Translations under genes and position numbers: made by a program
Part shown: positions 1-11,872 of the stretch, piece after piece
Layout: each line of letters starts with the position of its first letter
Position numbering within the stretch: the first letter of the stretch is position 1
The notes under the pieces: model-generated
Told to the model about the DNA's origin: nothing
The model's input: only the letters and a program-made list of their open reading frames with translations
The model's database searches: none
Assembly: GCA_022036555.1 (NCBI GenBank)
Contig: CM039127.1
Location: 51,720,122 to 51,784,121 of the forward strand
Length of the DNA stretch: 64,000 nt
Reading direction: 5' to 3'
Source of the DNA: Microstegium vimineum
Lineage: Eukaryota; Streptophyta; Magnoliopsida; Poales; Poaceae

Positions 1-229
1 TCGGCTTTGATCAGCTGAGAGAAGACCCGACTGGCTCATCGACGCGTCAGGGAGGTCATGATCACAGGCTCAAGAGGGCCGATGCTCTCAAGTGTCAATG
101 GCCCCAAGTTCTGAACTTGTGAGGAATCATTGCGATAGATAGATGTTACTTTTGCTTGCTACAGTGTTTGGCATTGTTCCACACTTCCACTGAACTTGAA
201 CAGTTGAACGAGTGGTTGCTGCTGGATCT

Positions 230-245
230 GCCGGTGATGCTCGTT
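230..245. repeat. Left target-site duplication of LINE
   Basis: GCCGGTGATGCTCGTT here is repeated exactly at 2583-2598. The two copies bracket the minus-strand LINE, and a short T run (246-251), the complement of its A tail, follows this copy directly. Confidence 0.9.
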
Positions 246-2582
246 TTTTTTCCAACACGGTCGAAACCGAATTTCATTACCAGGAAGTAACGAAATTACA
301 GAAAGCGTGCGATCGTAGTTTTAAGAGTTCCGACTTAAAGACCAGGCCCTCACACAGGGAGAACCCACACAGACCACAGTTTAGACCAAAAAGACTAGAT
401 AACAACTACCAAAATTCAAGGCACGACGGCCTGAGGCAAGCTACGGCCTAAGCCAGCGGAAGCGAAGCACAGACGCGCAAGAAACTGGGAGAAGCCGCGA
501 GCTACTGAGAGTTGCCGCCATTGTATGCCACCAGTTGCCGATTGTCTTAAGACTGAGTGTGCACAACCTTCTTGTGCAGCTCCAAAGCTACCATCTTGAT
601 CACCTCAGCGCCTTGGATGACTTGTCCCTTGATGTCGTCATTCAGCAGGCCTGCCCAATATGTCAGAAAAGAGCAGAGCAAACAAACAATTTCAGTAGGG
701 GTTTTGATCCTTCACTTTTCAAAGCAAACTGTATTTCTAGTACGCCAAATGGCCCAAAGCACAGCTGCAAGACCCATAGCATGAGTTTTAGGGGCCTGAG
801 GGATGATGTTATGAATCCAAATCCAAAACATATCAACATTAGTTGGCCTACAACCAACTCCAAAAGAGTGAGCCAGCAAACTCCAAAAGTACTTGGCTGT
901 AGGGCAGTCAAAGAAAAGATGCTGAATACTTTCATCAGAGTTACAAAAGGCACAGGATTTGCTACCCTTCCATTTTCGCTTTAAAAGATTGTCCTTAGTT
1001 AAAATAGAATTTTGGGCAATCAGCCACATAAAGATTTTGATTTTCAAAGGGAGCTTGGCTTTCCAGATATTACTATGACTGTTCCCATATTCATGTTTAC
1101 AAAGGAAGTTGTAGGTGGATTTCACAGAAAAGCATTTACTTTTCTCCCAATCCCATTCAGCTCTATCATTATTTGAATTGGTATCATACTGGAAAACAAC
1201 ATCATGAAGTCTTCTGTATTGATCTTGTAACTCTTCATGAAGCCATCTTCTGAAAGATAGTCTCCAGTTTTTCTTTTTCATCTCATCAACCGAGAAGGCC
1301 TGTTCATTGCTAATATTATAAAGCATAGGGAATTTGTCTGCTAAGGAGACATGCCCACACCATTTGTCATGCCAAAAACTGGTAGCTTTGCCATTTCCAA
1401 TTATCATAGATCTTCCCTTTAAGTAAATATGCCTGACTTTCAACAGATCATTCCACATTGGGGAATTTTTGGCATTCTTAGAGAGAAGGCCAACCATCCC
1501 TTTTTTCAAATATTTTTTCCTTACAATTTCTTGCCAAATACCAGATCCATTCTCAATCTTCCACCACCATTTACATAGAAGACTGATGTTCATTCTCCTT
1601 AAATTTTTAATCCCAAGACCCCCCTTTTTTTTGGGTTTGGCAATCTTTTCCCATCTTACCAAATGATATTTTCTCTTCATACCACTTCCTTGCCAAAAGA
1701 ATCTCTTCCTAGCCACATCCATTTTCTCAATAACTGATTCAGGCAGCCAAAACATAGACATAGCATAAATGGGTATACTACTAAGACAAGAATTAATAAG
1801 GATCAACCTTCCACCCAAAGTTAAGGAACTTCCTTTCCAACCATCAAGTCTTTTCAATATTTTTTCACTGATGGGAAGCCAGTCAACCACATGTAATCTG
1901 GATCCAGCAACAGGAACACCTAAGTATTTAATAGGTCATTTGCCAATTGCACAATTGAACATATTGGAGAAAAAAAGGTTCCTCTCATCATCTTGACTGA
2001 CCATGATCACTTCACTTTTGGAGAAATTTATCTTGAGGCCAGACATATCTTCATATAGGTATAGCAACAATTTCATGTAAGCAGCCTGCTCTGCATTATT
2101 TTGTAAGCAGAGGATGGTGTCATCAGCATATTGTAACACTGCTACACCCTTATCAATGTACTCAGGGATCAAGCCCTCAATTAGACCATTGTCTTGAGCA
2201 ATGTTTATCATTTTGGCCAGAGTATCAGCAGCAATATTGAAAAGAAATGGGGATAAAGGATCCCCCTGTCTCACCCCCCTTTTGGATTGAAAGTATCTAC
2301 CCATAGTATTGTTGAGTTTAACACTGACAGTGCCAAAGCTCATCACCAAACTGACCCATTTGCACCATTTAGGGCCAAAGCCTCTTTGTATCATACATTC
2401 AAAAAGAAACTCCCAGTTTAGCTTGTCATAAGCCTTTTCAAAGTCAGGCTTAATGACCAAGCCATCTTTCTTTTTTACTTTAGTATCATGCAAAATCTCA
2501 TGAAGGGATAGAATACTATCCATGATGTTTCTATTCTTGAGGAAACCGGATTGGCTTTTATTTATAATTTTACCCATTATCA
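246..2582 (-). mobile_element. 5'-truncated LINE (L1-type non-LTR retrotransposon)
   Basis: The element reads on the minus strand from 2582 down to a short poly-T at 246-251, which is its poly-A tail. It begins in the middle of the reverse transcriptase domain, so the endonuclease and the first part of the RT are missing. This is the usual 5' truncation of target-primed reverse transcription. Perfect 16-bp direct repeats flank it (230-245 and 2583-2598). The 3' untranslated part is about 300 bp (252-546). Confidence 0.9.
547..2582 (-). pseudogene. LINE ORF2 remnant: reverse transcriptase and zf-RVT domain
   Basis: One reading frame runs from the truncation point to a TAA at 547-549, broken by two in-frame TGA codons (1936-1938 and 712-714). 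Visible RT features are the KAYDKLNW block, GVRQGDPLSPFLFN and the catalytic YADD. After the first stop the frame resumes in the conserved YLGVPV motif. The C-terminal part has the plant LINE zinc-knuckle domain (CAFC then HLFFDC) and ends in a conserved tail beyond the second stop. The first stop sits where LINEs usually have Trp, so TGG to TGA is likely. There are no indels, so the copy is young but dead. Confidence 0.88.
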
Positions 2583-2598
2583 GCCGGTGATGCTCGTT
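2583..2598. repeat. Right target-site duplication of LINE
   Basis: Exact second copy of the 16-bp sequence at 230-245. It marks the 5' truncation point of the element. Confidence 0.9.
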
Positions 2599-3160
2599 AA
2601 CGAGCTTCTCTCTCTTGAGAAAAGCTTCTCAAGCTTGTGGCTTGTGGGTTCACGAATAGGATATTGTGACTCTTGAGGCTAAAAAAACTTTTTTTATAAA
2701 ACAGGAAAGGCAGAGCCTCTACTAGAAATTTATTAAAAAAACAGGTTACAATAAAAAAGAATCTCTTTTGTGATATTGGTCTGTTTGGAATGCGTTTTTT
2801 TTTATAATTGCTACGTTTTTTTATGAAATTTTTGTGTCCAAACACGTTCTTAATAATAATCCACGTAGCATTGGCCCAAGAAGCCCATTAAGCAAAGGAA
2901 CGTTGCTCGCACCGCTTTCCTTTGTTTTGGCCCAATCTGTATATCCTGGGCAAGTAGGCACACGAAACAAGGCCTGCGTTCTCATCCTCCTCTTTTTTTT
3001 TTTGTTAAACAAGGTCGCTTCTTTCTTGTTGGGTTTTGGACTTTTGGTCCTCATCCTCACTGCTGCTAGATGAATTCAACTCCTACCCTTGAGATAGGGC
3101 CAAACTCTAATTTACTAGAACATCACATCGTTTTTTTTATATAACTAGATAGACTACAAG
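2599..3160. other. Noncoding stretch
   Basis: AT-rich DNA with several T runs. Short frames exist on both strands but none resembles a known protein or has coding-like composition. Nothing further is supported. Confidence 0.5.
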
Positions 3161-3164
3161 AATG

Positions 3165-3500
3165 TTATAGGCTGACAGATGGAGGGGTGAACATGTGTAG
3201 CTAGATACTACTTTTACTGCATGCTTAAAGACTGATAGACCGGTCTCTAACATAAAATGTGTGATTAGTTATAGGTACTAGTCTTAGTCAAATATTACTT
3301 TTACTAAATGTTATAGACTGATAGGAGGAGCTAGTGTGCTGGACAGTGGATACAACAGATAACCAGCCTAAAACAAAAGGTGTTATCAGTTGCCCGTACT
3401 AGCTAGTCTTAACATAATATTTACTTTTTACTGTATGCTTATAGATTGACAGACGGACAGTGCGTGGACAACAGATAACCGCCCTGAAACAAAGTGACTT
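3165..3500. repeat. Degenerate tandem repeat
   Basis: Diverged copies of a unit with a 'tatagactgacagacgg'-like core, followed by 'caacagataaccagcctaaa' and 'actagtctta', recur near 3168, 3226, 3312 and 3438. Spacing varies (about 60-130 bp) and no copy is coding. Confidence 0.5.
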
Positions 3501-3504
3501 TTGC

Positions 3505-3679
3505 CCCGTTTGGTTACCAGGGGATTTTATGAATCTGGATAAAAAAAAAACTTAGAATATTAGAATCATGCAAATCGGTGAGATTCTATTGAATTTTAAC
3601 CATGCAGACACAGAATCTAATAAACACAGTTGATCTTTTTATCCAGATTTTAGAATCCACCGGAATTCAAACGACACCT
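3505..3679. mobile_element. MITE-like inverted-repeat element
   Basis: The left end (3508-3545, ending 'gaatctggataaaaa') pairs with the reverse complement of the right end (3635-3675, starting 'tttttatccagatt'). The outer ends both carry a GTTTG-type terminus common in grass DNA-transposon MITEs. The element is about 175 bp and noncoding. A target-site duplication could not be assigned. Confidence 0.55.
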
Positions 3680-3682
3680 AAT

Positions 3683-6578
3683 TCTAAACTGAACTCCTTA
3701 TCTGCAATGCCTAAACTCTACATACTGGTAGCAAGTACTGAGGTTGATACCGAATCAAACTGCAACCTAGGCAAGTGGTCAAAACCAATTATGTTACGCT
3801 GTATGCTAGTACAAAAGTTACTTAGGCGCAACAACATAAGCTGATATCTCCCCTTTCTTTCTTTTGTTTTGCTTGAATTGAAAGGAGAGCAGCAGCAATG
3901 CAATGGACAAGGGTCCCTATTCTATAAGAGAGAGAGAGAGAGAGAGAGAGAGCAAAAAAAAAAAGGAGAGCAGCATGCAAAGGTGTTCCAGATATCTTTC
4001 TTGTTTTGCTCCAAAAGCCAAACCGTTACTTAGTAGCTGGCAAGCAAGTCTATATAAAACTTTCTTTCAAACAAAGAAATCGTATGAAAAAACTCATTGC
4101 TACAACGTATGTTTGTCTCCCCTCTTTATTTTCCTTGAAGTGAAAGGATCGCAAAGCAGCATGCAAAAGTGTTCCATATATCTTGGCTGGGGTTGAAAGC
4201 CACATTTTTTAAAAAAATTTCAACCTAAAAAATAACCCAAAAATAATTTGATAATGTCGTCTAACCCTTTTGGCTCATAATTTGTGCATGGTTTGGCATG
4301 ACCAAAAAGATAAAATTTGTAACTGAATTTTTTTGGCAAGTTATTTTGAAAATATCTGTTGTTGACAGATTGTTTTAACTAAAGATGTCAAATTTCTATA
4401 CATTTGACAGTGGTTTAGGATTTGTGCTACAATTGTCTATTGGGTCCTATTTATAAAAATCTATCAAATTTGTTCACATAAAGTCTATCAACGATTAACT
4501 AGACATTCCCAATAATAAAAAAGAAGATCCAAAGTCACATGATAGGTAGTAGCTAGTAATGACAACCTTGGCCCCACACCCACAGAGACAGTGGTACACA
4601 ACACCCCAGCCCTACCCCCAACAAAAAAAAATCATAAACCAATCTCATAACTAGCTGCGTTGGCATTGATCTCGAATCCTAATGCGATCTCAATCTTATG
4701 GGCTGAATCATTTCCATACTAACCTCAGCGCCTGACAGTCTTGGTGTACAAATAAACAAAAGAGGAAGCTAGCTAGCAGCTCTTGATGACTGCATGCATG
4801 CATACTACTAGCAGTAATATTTTTCTACTACAGTAGTAGGACTAGTGTTCACTCCGGACCTGTCTCCCTTGCCCTTAACTAATTAGACACTAATCCAGCT
4901 TAAGCAATGAGTTATTACTTATTGGTTAGTTAACCCTAGCAAATGAGCAGTAAACAAGTGGTTTTGCACAGTGTCATGTGTGACACACAACACAAACAGC
5001 TAGTGTGGCCTGCTCCTGCAGGGGTGCAGGTGCACACATATCCAGGCTGGGCTTTTGGACTGGAACTGTGTGTGATCTGTGGAGAGCAGACACAAGAGCA
5101 ACGCCAAAGGGTGGTCAAACAAAGTTTAACTGCCCTCTTGTGACCCGAATGAATATGCCTACTGCAACTTTTAATAACCACCCTGTGCCTATGCAGTGTG
5201 CACCCCCAACAGTTGAACACAATACATACTAGTACAGTGAGATAAAAAGCATGTGTGTTTAACTTTAACCCCACCGTAACATCAGTCAGTCCAAGGTAAG
5301 GTAAGATAAGGAAGGGATAAATCATAAACAAACAAAGAGAAAAGCATGAGTGAATGTGAGCTGCCAAGCAAAGCAAAGCAAAGCAAAGCCATCTCTCTCC
5401 TGTTGGTGGCCGTCCACCATTGCATCTGCAACTGCAATTGCCATTGCCATTGCTGCATGTGTGTGTATGTGTGTGTGTGTGAGAGAGAAACATCAGGCAT
5501 GGTGATGATGGCTTAGCTTGGAGGAGTGCTCTGCTGGCTGCCATTGCCAATGCCATGACAGGCTTTGAGAAAAGCTTATTACCATCCCATCCGGTGGTTA
5601 GTTAGTCACTAATAATACTTACTTCACCATGCCAGTCGTCTTTAAGCGGTTGGGAGTCTTTTTGACCGCCTGCCTTGGCTTTGCTTGCTGCAAGCTCCCC
5701 CCTGGTCCCTGCTCGGCTGCTTTCCCTGGTAGCTTGGGCACGACACGGCACGGTTCACAGTCGCCGGTATGGCATTGAATGAATTCAATCGACTGCGGAC
5801 TGCCTGCCATTGAAGGCCATGCGTGACCTGCCAAAGCCAAACGGAACAATTTCTCACGGTTTTTACCGCCATCACCGAAACACAAACAATACTACCGAGA
5901 AAGCAATCAAAGCATTGAGAAGAGAGCTGTGCGTCCTGTTTGTTTGTGTGTAGTACTAGAAGAAGCTGACCGAAAATTCATTAAAAAAATATAGTTTTTT
6001 TCATAGCCAAACAATGACAATATTACACGTCTGAATCTGAACAACAATAACAAAAACATATGTATGGCTGGTGTTGTGTTGTATCGCAGTACCATCCTTT
6101 GCCTCCTAACAGCAAAACACCTGCATCAATCACAGAAGAAAAGGTGAGCAGGAGAGGGGGCCAATCGTTGCCAAACCAAAATCCCCAAAAGACCAAAACT
6201 AATCACAACGCCAACCAAACCAAACAAGCCAAGCGAAAGCGAGATGATCCTGACTGATTCATCATCATCACATCCACTGCTGTTTCTATCATCACAGGAG
6301 TACACTACAGTAGTACTAGCTTGCAACAGAGACCCAACATAAACCTCTTCTCTCCTCGTGCCAGATCACTGCCATCACTTGTCTTCAACCTCTTCTTAAA
6401 AAAAAAATTTGCTGACATTTGCATTTGCCAAAACCAAACAAGCAGTGTGCCATACTGCTATACTCGTATATCCATCCATTTCATGGCATATATATATTTG
6501 GTCCTCTCCTCTGCCCAACAAAACCAAACTACTGTCAAACGCACACTACTACGTACTGCAGAGCACCGCCCAAAACCC
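3683..6578. other. Gene-poor intergenic DNA with microsatellites
   Basis: Contains an (AG)n run at 3927-3952, a TG/GA-rich simple repeat at 5459-5488, and two diverged copies of a block with 'gtgaaaggatcgcaaagcagc'-like sequence near 3870-3990 and 4110-4175. The frames here look like chance openings and none was recognised. The distal part is the upstream region of the gene at 6761. Confidence 0.5.
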
Positions 6579-6584
6579 TATAAA
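6579..6584 (+). promoter_or_regulatory. TATA box of the BKI1/MAKR-like gene
   Basis: TATAAA in the context CCCTATAAACC lies 177 bp before the start codon at 6761. It would put transcription start near 6610 and give a 5' leader of about 150 bp. Plant TATA boxes commonly have this form. Confidence 0.6.
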
Positions 6585-6760
6585 CCATCTCCCATCTCTC
6601 TGGCTCGCTCATCTATTATCATATTCATAGCAGATCAGAGCAGGCGTCCCCTGTCTTCATCCTTCCGAAATTCCAATCCCCTTCTCCTCCCTCCTTCCCA
6701 GCCATTCAGTCGGTCAGTCCCAAAACTCAGAGCTCCAAAGCTGGCATTGGCATTGAAGCA

Positions 6761-7789
6761 ATGGCGAGGCCACCCACAATGGTGATCCAGGACGACTACA
6801 TCGACATGGACCTAACCCCATCAGCCACGCCAGTGCCGGCGCCGCCATCCTCACCCCGCTTCGAGTTCCAGAGCGCCAGCGCAGGCGGCGGCGAGGCGAG
6901 GCACAGGGAAGCGGCGGCGTTCGCGTCGCCGGCGGACGAGCTGTTCTACAAGGGCAACCTGCTGCCCCTCCACCTACCACCACGGCTGCAGCTCGTGCAG
7001 AGGCTCCTCCAGGACGACCAGGACCAGCAGCAACCACCACCGCCGCGAGGGGCGAAGCGGGACGCGGAGTCGGATGCCGCCGCGGCGGCGGCAGACGGCG
7101 TGGACTCCGACGCCGACGCCGCTGCTGCCGGCGGTAAGGCGTGCGCCGCCAAGACAAAGCCGGCGTCTTGGGCCAAGAAGCTCAAGGTGGTGAAGCGGTG
7201 GGCGTCGAGGGAGTACATCCGGTCGCTGTTCCTGACCAGACCGCCGTTGCCGAGCGACATCGCCGTCGCCGCTGCCGGAAGCGCTAGTGGGCAGCACGGC
7301 ATCGGCAGCGTCAGCGCGAGGGGGAGCGTCCTGGTGGAGCAGGAGGAGGCGTGCAACCAGTGCCACCACCGCAAGTCCTTCTCCGGCATCATCCGGCGTG
7401 TGCGCCTCGTGGCGGCGACCAACAAGGCGCCCGGGACCTCGCCGCTATGCTCCTCCTCGTCGTCCTCTTCCTCGTCCACGCCGTCGTGCGGCAACGCCAA
7501 CGGCTTCTTCTTCCGGACGGCGGCAGCGGCGGCGATGGGGGCGACAGCTCCGGCGTTGAAGCGGAGCAGCAGCGCTGGGTCGTCCGAGGAAGGCGCTATC
7601 CAGGGCGCCATCGCGCACTGCAAGCGGTCCCAGCTGCTGGGGCCCGGGATGGTGGTCTCGTCGGCGGCGGCGGCGAGGAGGAGCGTCAGTGACGTCATGT
7701 TCTACTCGGTCACCAACACGCCTAGAGCCTCCTCCGTGGCCGCCGGCGAGGTGGCGCAGGAGAGGAGGCAGGAGATGTGCAGGGGCTGA
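6761..7789 (+). CDS. BKI1/MAKR-like membrane-associated kinase regulator
   Basis: Intronless 342-residue protein; the ATG has a strong context (GCAATGGCG). Members of this plant family bind the plasma membrane through basic stretches and restrain receptor kinases, BRI1 in the case of BKI1 in brassinosteroid signalling. Seen here: the family's ADELFYKGNLLPLHLPPR block (about residues 58-75), a Lys/Arg-rich stretch around 137-157 that includes a Tyr at 152, KSFSGIIRRVR at 205-215, and a C-terminal AIQGAIAHCKRS motif at 279-290, similar to the receptor-docking motif of BKI1 and MAKR proteins. The rest is low-complexity Ala, Ser and Gly, with very high GC typical of grass single-exon genes. Whether this is the BKI1 orthologue or another MAKR cannot be decided here. 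Confidence 0.75.
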   Translation: MARPPTMVIQDDYIDMDLTPSATPVPAPPSSPRFEFQSASAGGGEARHREAAAFASPADELFYKGNLLPLHLPPRLQLVQRLLQDDQDQQQPPPPRGAKRDAESDAAAAAADGVDSDADAAAAGGKACAAKTKPASWAKKLKVVKRWASREYIRSLFLTRPPLPSDIAVAAAGSASGQHGIGSVSARGSVLVEQEEACNQCHHRKSFSGIIRRVRLVAATNKAPGTSPLCSSSSSSSSSTPSCGNANGFFFRTAAAAAMGATAPALKRSSSAGSSEEGAIQGAIAHCKRSQLLGPGMVVSSAAAARRSVSDVMFYSVTNTPRASSVAAGEVAQERRQEMCRG

Positions 7790-8452
7790 CGATTCATGCC
7801 GCCCATGGATCAAAGCAACAACATTCTTTTGTTTCAGTTTTGGTTCTTTTGCTTGTGATGAAGACGATGAATGAGCAATGTGCTGTGGATTGCTCCTGTG
7901 ATGATGATGAGGACGCAATGTGCTGTGATTGTTTCCCCCAGTTCCATTGATTCTTTGTAGTCATCTTCTCCGAGCCAAGGATTTCCTCGAGAAAAAAAAG
8001 CTGTTCATTATTCAACTTAGCGATCCATTGACATTCTTTATTTCTTTCTTTTCCCCAGCAGCTGCAGCAGCTCATCCTCTGTTGCATTCCTCTCCATCTC
8101 CATCTCCATCTCCACCTCAAAGCAAAGGCTATGCTGCTGCTAGTGCTCACTGACACACTCCATTGTTGGGTGAGGTAGGGCAGGGCACAGGACTGCACAG
8201 TATTTGAGTAATGGTGCAAGGGTGGCACTGACTTGGTGGCAGATTTGATTCCACTCCCAGCTTGACCATACTCCTCTGTACAAATCTCAGTCTACTCCTA
8301 TTTGTTGTAGTGTACTCCAGTGCTTGCACCTACTACCCCTGTACTGTACTCCTACTTCATACTTCCTCTCCGTGTTTCCCTCACAAACACATTTTTTGGG
8401 CGACCTCTCCGTGTTTCCCTCACAGACATATTTTTCGGACGACACATGTAAA
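7790..8452. other. 3' region of the BKI1-like gene and simple repeats
   Basis: Likely 3' UTR just after 7789. A (CATCTC)n microsatellite lies at about 8093-8118. A 39-bp exact-period duplication (8365-8403 and 8404-8442, differing at a few bases) precedes the MITE-like end. Confidence 0.5.
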
Positions 8453-8467
8453 GGGACGGATGGAGTA
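8453..8467. repeat. Stowaway-type terminal motif
   Basis: GGGACGGATGGAGTA matches the common grass Stowaway MITE end (GGGACGGAGGGAGTA) with one change. The opposite end is not clear, so this is probably a decayed MITE that includes the 39-bp duplication just upstream. Confidence 0.45.
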
Positions 8468-11400
8468 GATACTACGTAGTACAGCCTACGTAGAAGAAGA
8501 GCACTCCAGTAAACCCAGGCTACTGTATAAGAGCTTAAGCAAAAGCAGAGCTCTCTGCATGTACCTCGCCGCTCACTTGGCTTCGAAACAAAGCTTTAGC
8601 TTTGGAACAGTCGTCTCGTCTCGTCTGCTCCATGGGAAATGAATGCTTGGTCTTTTGGCAACATGGAGCTTTTAAGGAAGAACCCTTTGCGAACAAGATT
8701 ACGACGGTCCCATCGGATGGTATCATCCAAATGATGTGTGACTGCAAGCAAACGAACAGATCAGCAAAAAACAAGGCGGTGTTAGGCAAATCCGAAATAG
8801 ATTATGAATGCAGTTGTGGCATCTGCATGTTTTTTTCTTTTTTTGTTTCTGAAAAAGCCAAACCATTTGAATGTTTGTGCTCCTTTTCAGATTTATTTAC
8901 CAGCGCTTGTGAGCCGAAGATGCGCCTTTTGTATTTGTGGGGGTGCCCGCCTCCTGAAGTCCCTGAACTGAAACAGCTGCAAGCCGAGTAGAGCAGCAGC
9001 ATTGGGCACTGAAAAGCCTAGTGCCTTTGAGCTGAATGATCCCCAGCTCTCAGTCTCAGCTCTCCTCACCCCCACCATGGCTTGTCCAGTGTCCTGTGAT
9101 CTGATAGAGATGTGTCATGCAATCCAACAAGCACAAGAGGCCCAGGCCATGAGCACGGGCATGCAGACGAGCCACATATAGTAGAGAGCTTTGCAGACCA
9201 CAATGCAAACTCCAGTCCAGAGATTCCTTCACCGTCCATCCCTCATCAGTGAGTGAGTGAGTGACTGGCTGCTGTTAAAAGCCACAGGCTTTGAGCACAC
9301 CACCACCAGGACCAGCAGAACCAGATGGATGGAAATGGAATGGAGCAGCCATTTGCCTGCAGCAAGGTAACAAGCCAAAGAATCTTCTCAGAGGCGAGGA
9401 GGAAAAGGCAAGCGAGCTGGGCTGGGGTTGGGGCTGGCCCTGTTAAAGTGGCAAGCCACTGAGAAAAGGTTTCGCCTTTCTGTTTCTGGTGTTCAGGAGG
9501 AGGGAGAAGAGAGGAAAGGCGAATGAAGGAAGGAAGGAAGGAGAGAGATTTGCAATCACAACAAACTGCAAAAAGGGAGCAAAAGCCTGGGTGTACTGGC
9601 AGGGCCACTTTGGTTCGTGTGCATACTTACGTCCTTAGCGAATAACTAGGTCATCATCGTTTAGAATGATTGTCGTCTACTCGACTGAACATACATGAAC
9701 AAGTTCGACCACCCCAGCTCCAAATCATGAAGAGCAAAGTTCAGAAACACGATCTCCAAGACCCAAGGGCCCTGGGCAATTGTTCAAGATGTTTGCAAGA
9801 CACAGCCATTAAGTTGGCAGATGGAGCAGAAGAGCATTGGGTTTGCTGCTAACCTGTTTGCATCTGGTATGGTATGGCTATAGGCTGCAGTGACGGCAGA
9901 CGCCACGACGAGCAGCAGATGTTTGACTGGCAGATCAAAGATGGGAGTATAAAAACACTGTAATATATAGATAGGCATCAATGAGCAAATCGACCAAGGT
10001 ATGGTACTGTACTGTATTTTATTAGATTGCAAAGATACAACAGCATGGCAGCAGCAGGATAGGCATCACTGCTTCATGCCACATGGTATCAAAATGTTAG
10101 CATATTATAATATTATATAGAGATGACAAAAAAAACTGAGTACTACTTACCTATGCGTTTTTTTTACCATTGAAAGACAACGGATCTGACAAAAAAGGAT
10201 TCGTACCTGGAGTCTGGAGGCACCAACTTCATCGCTTGTTTGATTCCTGGATCCAAACCGGCAAACATAAGAATATTTGATAAAAACTTTGTTACGAGGT
10301 GCCTCCAAAACTCAACAGTAGACTGGGTTTATCTCTGGTGAGACATGCCAAAATCACTGCTTGGCCACTTTCTGAACTTGCAATGACAGCAGGAGCAGTG
10401 TTGGTTCCTACCCGAAACATTTGCCGGTTCTTCAACCAAAGCACCAACAATTCCCTTCAGGCTAGGCTAGTCACGTGCAGGTTTTCACATTGTGGAGCTG
10501 GATGGTTGAGGGAACTCAAACTACTCTGAATTTTTAAGCTGGCACATCCAGAAATAGTCCTCCGTAAAGACCCATCATGAAAGAAACTGGGATCCATGTT
10601 ACAAATAACAAATCTTGACGGTTTTTAGAATCAAGGGTTTTTCTTTGAAATCAATATAATTGTGTTGAATTTGTCTAGTGTCCAAAGAGAAATACAAGTA
10701 AAGAATCATCTGTATCTGTCTGCAACCTGACTGTAGTGGGGTAAAGTCATCTACTGAATCAATCCACTGACATAGGAAACCAGAAACCCAAATGAGGGTA
10801 GCATTTAGCATACTTTTTGCTCTTCAGTGTGTGTTTGTTCATGGAGAATTAGGAGACATCCATAACAGGACAAGCAAGCCTCGGTAGAGAACTAAATACA
10901 ACAGCCAAAGTTGAGCTAGATCAAACACGGAAGGGTCCCATATGTAAGTTGCAATGCCAGGCATGCTGGACTACTTTTCTCAGCACGACTCTCTAGTTTG
11001 TAAAAAAAATCAAATAAGAACACCATCATGTACACCAAACTAGTATATTGCAGAATAAGCTGGCCACATTCTTTTATTAGCACTGCTTATCAGTCATGTA
11101 TAATATTTTTCTCTCATAATAAAACAGAATCAGCCGGCTTATTAGCCATAGAAACCATCAGCCGAACAGAACGAAAACAGAACGAAGGGGATTATTTTAT
11201 TAGCTAATTTGATGGGACACATAGTAGAATAAGAGATTGGATGATCTTCCGGAGACTCCTTTACAGTTAGAAACCTACAAATACTATATAACAAGCTGTT
11301 GATGATACTGTATTCTCAGGTTCCAGTTCTCCATACGAAAACAAACTCCGAAGTCAAGCTTTCACTGACTCCAATAGTCCAACCTACAGCCTACCTGGTA

Positions 11401-11530
11401 TATAATGTGAACGGGAGACAGATCTGCTTAAAACAATGTTCCCTCCTAATTTCCTAGAGTGATTAGATTACTGATCACTACTCGGTGCTTAAGTGTTAAC
11501 ACTGGCCCTAGGTGATTTGCTCTTCTGACA
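8468..11530. other. Noncoding intergenic DNA
   Basis: No gene could be supported. Several open frames of 60-130 codons exist on both strands (for example around 8602-8991 and 9246-9608) but have no recognisable domain, splice context or promoter. A MITE-like stretch lies near 11050-11180. Confidence 0.5.
11080..11185. mobile_element. MITE-like fragment
   Basis: Carries 'taatatttttctctcataa' and a 'cagccgaacagaacga' end. The same family recurs near 46150-46267. Noncoding and incomplete. Confidence 0.45.
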
Positions 11531-11733
11531 TTATTTTTTCTTCAAATTTATATCTCTCCAGTACTTCAATTCTGGACTGGCTGTTCTTGACAGGATGAGA
11601 CTTATGTCTGCTGAAGTAACCTGAGTTTCACTCCTGCTGTCAAATTCTGCATCATCTCCCTCAAAAGGGAACAACCGCTTCAAAATGATTTGCATGATTG
11701 TATCTAGCCATTGATATTCATTATGTATGCACC
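11531..11733 (-). CDS. Unassigned coding-like terminal exon candidate
   Basis: An open frame of 66 codons ends in TAA at 11531-11533. It is preceded on the minus strand by a plausible splice acceptor (pyrimidine-rich stretch, then CTTAG near 11734). The composition is protein-like, with segments such as LKRLFPFEGDDAEFD and SPELKYWRDINLKKK. There is no ATG early in the frame, so it would need upstream exons and none was found. I do not recognise the family. It could be a gene fragment, a last exon of a decayed gene, or chance. Confidence 0.25.
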
Positions 11734-11804
11734 TCTAAGTTTGTCCAAGGAGGCAAGCCCGAGTAATTGGGGCTGTCAAACATAGCATTCCATCAATCAA
11801 AGTA

Positions 11805-11872
11805 AACATCACATCCCCAAAGAAAAGCTATTTAACAATAACATCACATCCCCAAAGAAAAACTATTTAACA
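11805..11872. repeat. Short tandem duplication
   Basis: A 34-bp block starting 'acatcacatccccaaagaaa' is present twice in a row with one or two differences. Noncoding. Confidence 0.7.

Noticed and set aside
4936..5556. 206-codon open frame on the minus strand
   Set aside because: It runs through a CA/GT simple repeat and starts in a repetitive GCC-ATT tract; it reads as low-complexity noise.
6946..7698. Long antisense frames over the BKI1-like gene
   Set aside because: They follow from the high GC of the sense gene; the sense frame alone has family motifs.
8602..8991. 129-codon open frame on the plus strand
   Set aside because: No recognisable motif, poor composition and no promoter or splice context; looks like chance.
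9246..9608. 120-codon open frame on the minus strand
   Set aside because: Hydrophobic, Trp/Ser-rich translation of a purine-rich tract with no family resemblance.
11805..11872. Direct repeats resembling a short array
   Set aside because: Only two adjacent copies without spacers in a plant genome; a simple duplication, not CRISPR.
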